Shown: piece after piece, positions 6,231-7,550 of the stretch
Position numbering within the stretch: the first letter of the stretch is position 1
Layout of the letters: the number at the start of each line of letters is the position of its first letter
Assembly: GCA_002441095.1 (NCBI GenBank)
Contig: DJVG01000024.1
Location: forward strand, 1 to 7,550
DNA: 7,550 nucleotides
DNA from: Elusimicrobia bacterium UBA6262
Lineage (GTDB): Bacteria; CAYTYR01; UBA6262
Reading direction: 5' to 3'
Position numbers and translations under genes: made by a program
The notes under the pieces: model-generated
What the model was told of the DNA's origin: nothing
Seen by the model: only the letters and a program-made list of their open reading frames with translations
The model's database searches: none

Positions 6231-7550
6231 TCATAACTGGCCAGTAGCAACAGCTTTTTGGCGTATATTCAAGATGAATTTCCTTAGTTCTTCCAGCCAG
6301 AATACGCTGCTTCCGACAATGACAATTTTGGTCCAGTCTGCTAAACTGAGCTGAATAGTGGAAAAAATATTCTGCAGGAAAGGAACATACAACACCGCCA
6401 ATTGTAAAATTACCGCGAAAATTAATCCGGTGATCAAATATTTATTCCCGAAGAAAGGCATTTTAAAAATAGATCTTGTGTCTGAACGGCAGTTAATACC
6501 GTTAAACCACTGCGTTACTGCCAGCGTGGTAAAAGCCACGGTGCAGGAATAAACCAAAGGCATGCCCCTGTTGATCTCATAGATAAAAAGACCGATGATC
6601 CCCACGGCCATGATCGGCGCCCGGAAAAGCAACAGCCGCAGCAGACTTTTAGTTAAGATCGGTTCATTTTTCTTGTCCGGCGGATGGTTCATGACCTCTT
6701 CTTTTGGTTCCATGATCAAATTGATCGTGAGAAATCCGTCGGTAACAAGATTTATCCATAAGATCTGTAAAGCAAATAACGGTAAAGGCAATTTCAAGCT
6801 TAAGGCAGTTAGTAGAACCAATATTTCAGTACTGCTGGAACAGAGTAAATATAATATGGTCTTGCGCATATTCGCGGTTATGCCCCGTCCTTCTTCAACC
6901 GCGTCTACGATAGTGGCAAAATTATCATCGGCAATAACCATACTGCTTGACTCTTTAGCCACGTCAGTGCCGGTTATGCCCATGGCTATCCCAATGTCGG
7001 CCGCAGCTAAAGCCGGCGCATCGTTTACTCCGTCGCCAGTCATCGCGACTACTTCATTTTGCCTTTGCAGGGCTTTGACGATCTGATATTTGTGCTGCGG
7101 CTCGATCCTGGCAAAAACAGCGCAGTTCTTGACCGCGTTGTCTAACTCCTCTTCACTCATCGCCGCCACCCTATCGCCGGTAATGCCTTTATCTCCCTGT
7201 TGGCGCAAGCCTAGTTCCAGCGCTACTGCCTCTGCGGTGGCTAAATGGTCTCCGGTGATCATGACGATCCGGATGCCTGCTTTTTTGCATATCCTGATGG
7301 CTTCCTTGGCTTCCTGCCGCGGCGGGTCAATATTGCCGATCAAACCGGCAAAAACAATTTTTCCTTTTAAGGAGTCCCATTCAAATTTAGAATCATGATC
7401 ATTAGTGCCTTCACTATAAGCAAAGGCTAATACTCTCAGTGCTTCCTTGGCCAACTTCTCTGAATTGGCTAGTATTTCTTGGCGCAAAACAGCGGTTAGG
7501 GCGGTAGCTTTGCCGTTTTGGAGATAATAGCCGCAAAGCTCTACGATCTT
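6231..7550 (-). CDS. P2-type cation-transporting ATPase (Ca2+-pump-like), C-terminal 439 residues, N-terminus beyond window
   Basis: This is an ATP-driven cation pump of the inner membrane, open at the right edge. An in-frame TTG at 7487 is only an internal Leu. Visible residues (counted from position 7550) include the end of the nucleotide-binding domain, MITGD with its invariant TGD (99-101), RIEPQHKYQIV with the phosphate-contacting Lys (154), and TGDGVNDAP (171-179) of the phosphorylation domain. The aspartyl-phosphate DKTGT lies outside the window. Six membrane helices follow: M5 (about 232-254), M6 with NLVTDG (267-272), and M7-M10. NLVTDG matches the Ca2+-site motif of SERCA-type pumps. 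In M5, the Glu in SSSTEIL (242) aligns with the SERCA site Glu, but the Asn three positions before is Ser. Ca2+ is the best guess; Na+ or another cation is possible. The stop TGA at 6231 is 12 nt before the GIY-YIG gene. Confidence 0.95.
   Translation of the reverse strand, partial: KIVELCGYYLQNGKATALTAVLRQEILANSEKLAKEALRVLAFAYSEGTNDHDSKFEWDSLKGKIVFAGLIGNIDPPRQEAKEAIRICKKAGIRIVMITGDHLATAEAVALELGLRQQGDKGITGDRVAAMSEEELDNAVKNCAVFARIEPQHKYQIVKALQRQNEVVAMTGDGVNDAPALAAADIGIAMGITGTDVAKESSSMVIADDNFATIVDAVEEGRGITANMRKTILYLLCSSSTEILVLLTALSLKLPLPLFALQILWINLVTDGFLTINLIMEPKEEVMNHPPDKKNEPILTKSLLRLLLFRAPIMAVGIIGLFIYEINRGMPLVYSCTVAFTTLAVTQWFNGINCRSDTRSIFKMPFFGNKYLITGLIFAVILQLAVLYVPFLQNIFSTIQLSLADWTKIVIVGSSVFWLEELRKFILNIRQKAVATGQL

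Noticed and set aside
5955..6233. Pump and GIY-YIG frames are in phase across the TGA, suggesting a fusion or recoded stop
   Set aside because: Both proteins end and begin at normal family boundaries and TGA is not used as a sense codon in the other reading frames translated here; adjacency is enough.
1..7550. CRISPR array, tRNA or rRNA gene, insertion sequence
   Set aside because: No regularly spaced direct repeats, no cloverleaf or rRNA-like stretches, and no transposase motifs were seen on either strand.

Overview
The window carries six protein genes, all on the minus strand, from what looks like a diderm bacterium. Four gene products have Sec signal peptides and one is a predicted outer-membrane beta-barrel. 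Base composition is moderate. The mix suggests an uncultured candidate phylum such as Omnitrophota or a relative, but that taxonomic guess is low confidence and rests on overall impression, not on a marker gene.

Reading in the direction of transcription (right to left): 7550-6231 is the C-terminal part of a P2-type (Ca2+-ATPase-like) cation pump, open at the right edge. After 12 nt follows a small GIY-YIG protein of the YhbQ/UPF0213 type (6218-5955). A 216-nt intergenic region then holds a strong predicted sigma70 promoter and a long leader. These drive the first gene of a four-gene surface-fibre locus.

The locus contains a small secreted pilin-like protein (5738-5163), a rho-independent terminator, a second consensus promoter, a secreted protein made of three copies of a related domain (5059-3683), a periplasmic chaperone-like protein with two Ig-like domains (3656-2784, GTG start), and a very large outer-membrane protein (2773 to beyond position 1, at least 924 residues). 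The gene order subunit - multidomain subunit - chaperone - outer-membrane pore matches archaic chaperone-usher operons such as csu. The pore is not a recognisable usher. It has a TPR-like segment, an acidic stretch, a lysine-rich linker, a domain resembling the secretin/pilus-assembly N-terminal domain, a beta-barrel, and at least two SdrD-B-like repeats with DxDxDG-type loops.

The working model is a chaperone-usher-like fibre system. The chaperone would carry subunits through the periplasm to the barrel, the single-domain protein would be the major fibre subunit, and the three-domain protein would be a minor, tip or anchor subunit. The terminator between the pilin and the rest fits a need for more pilin than machinery. 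This model is inference from gene order and fold-like patterns. No gene of the locus has been matched to a characterised protein here.
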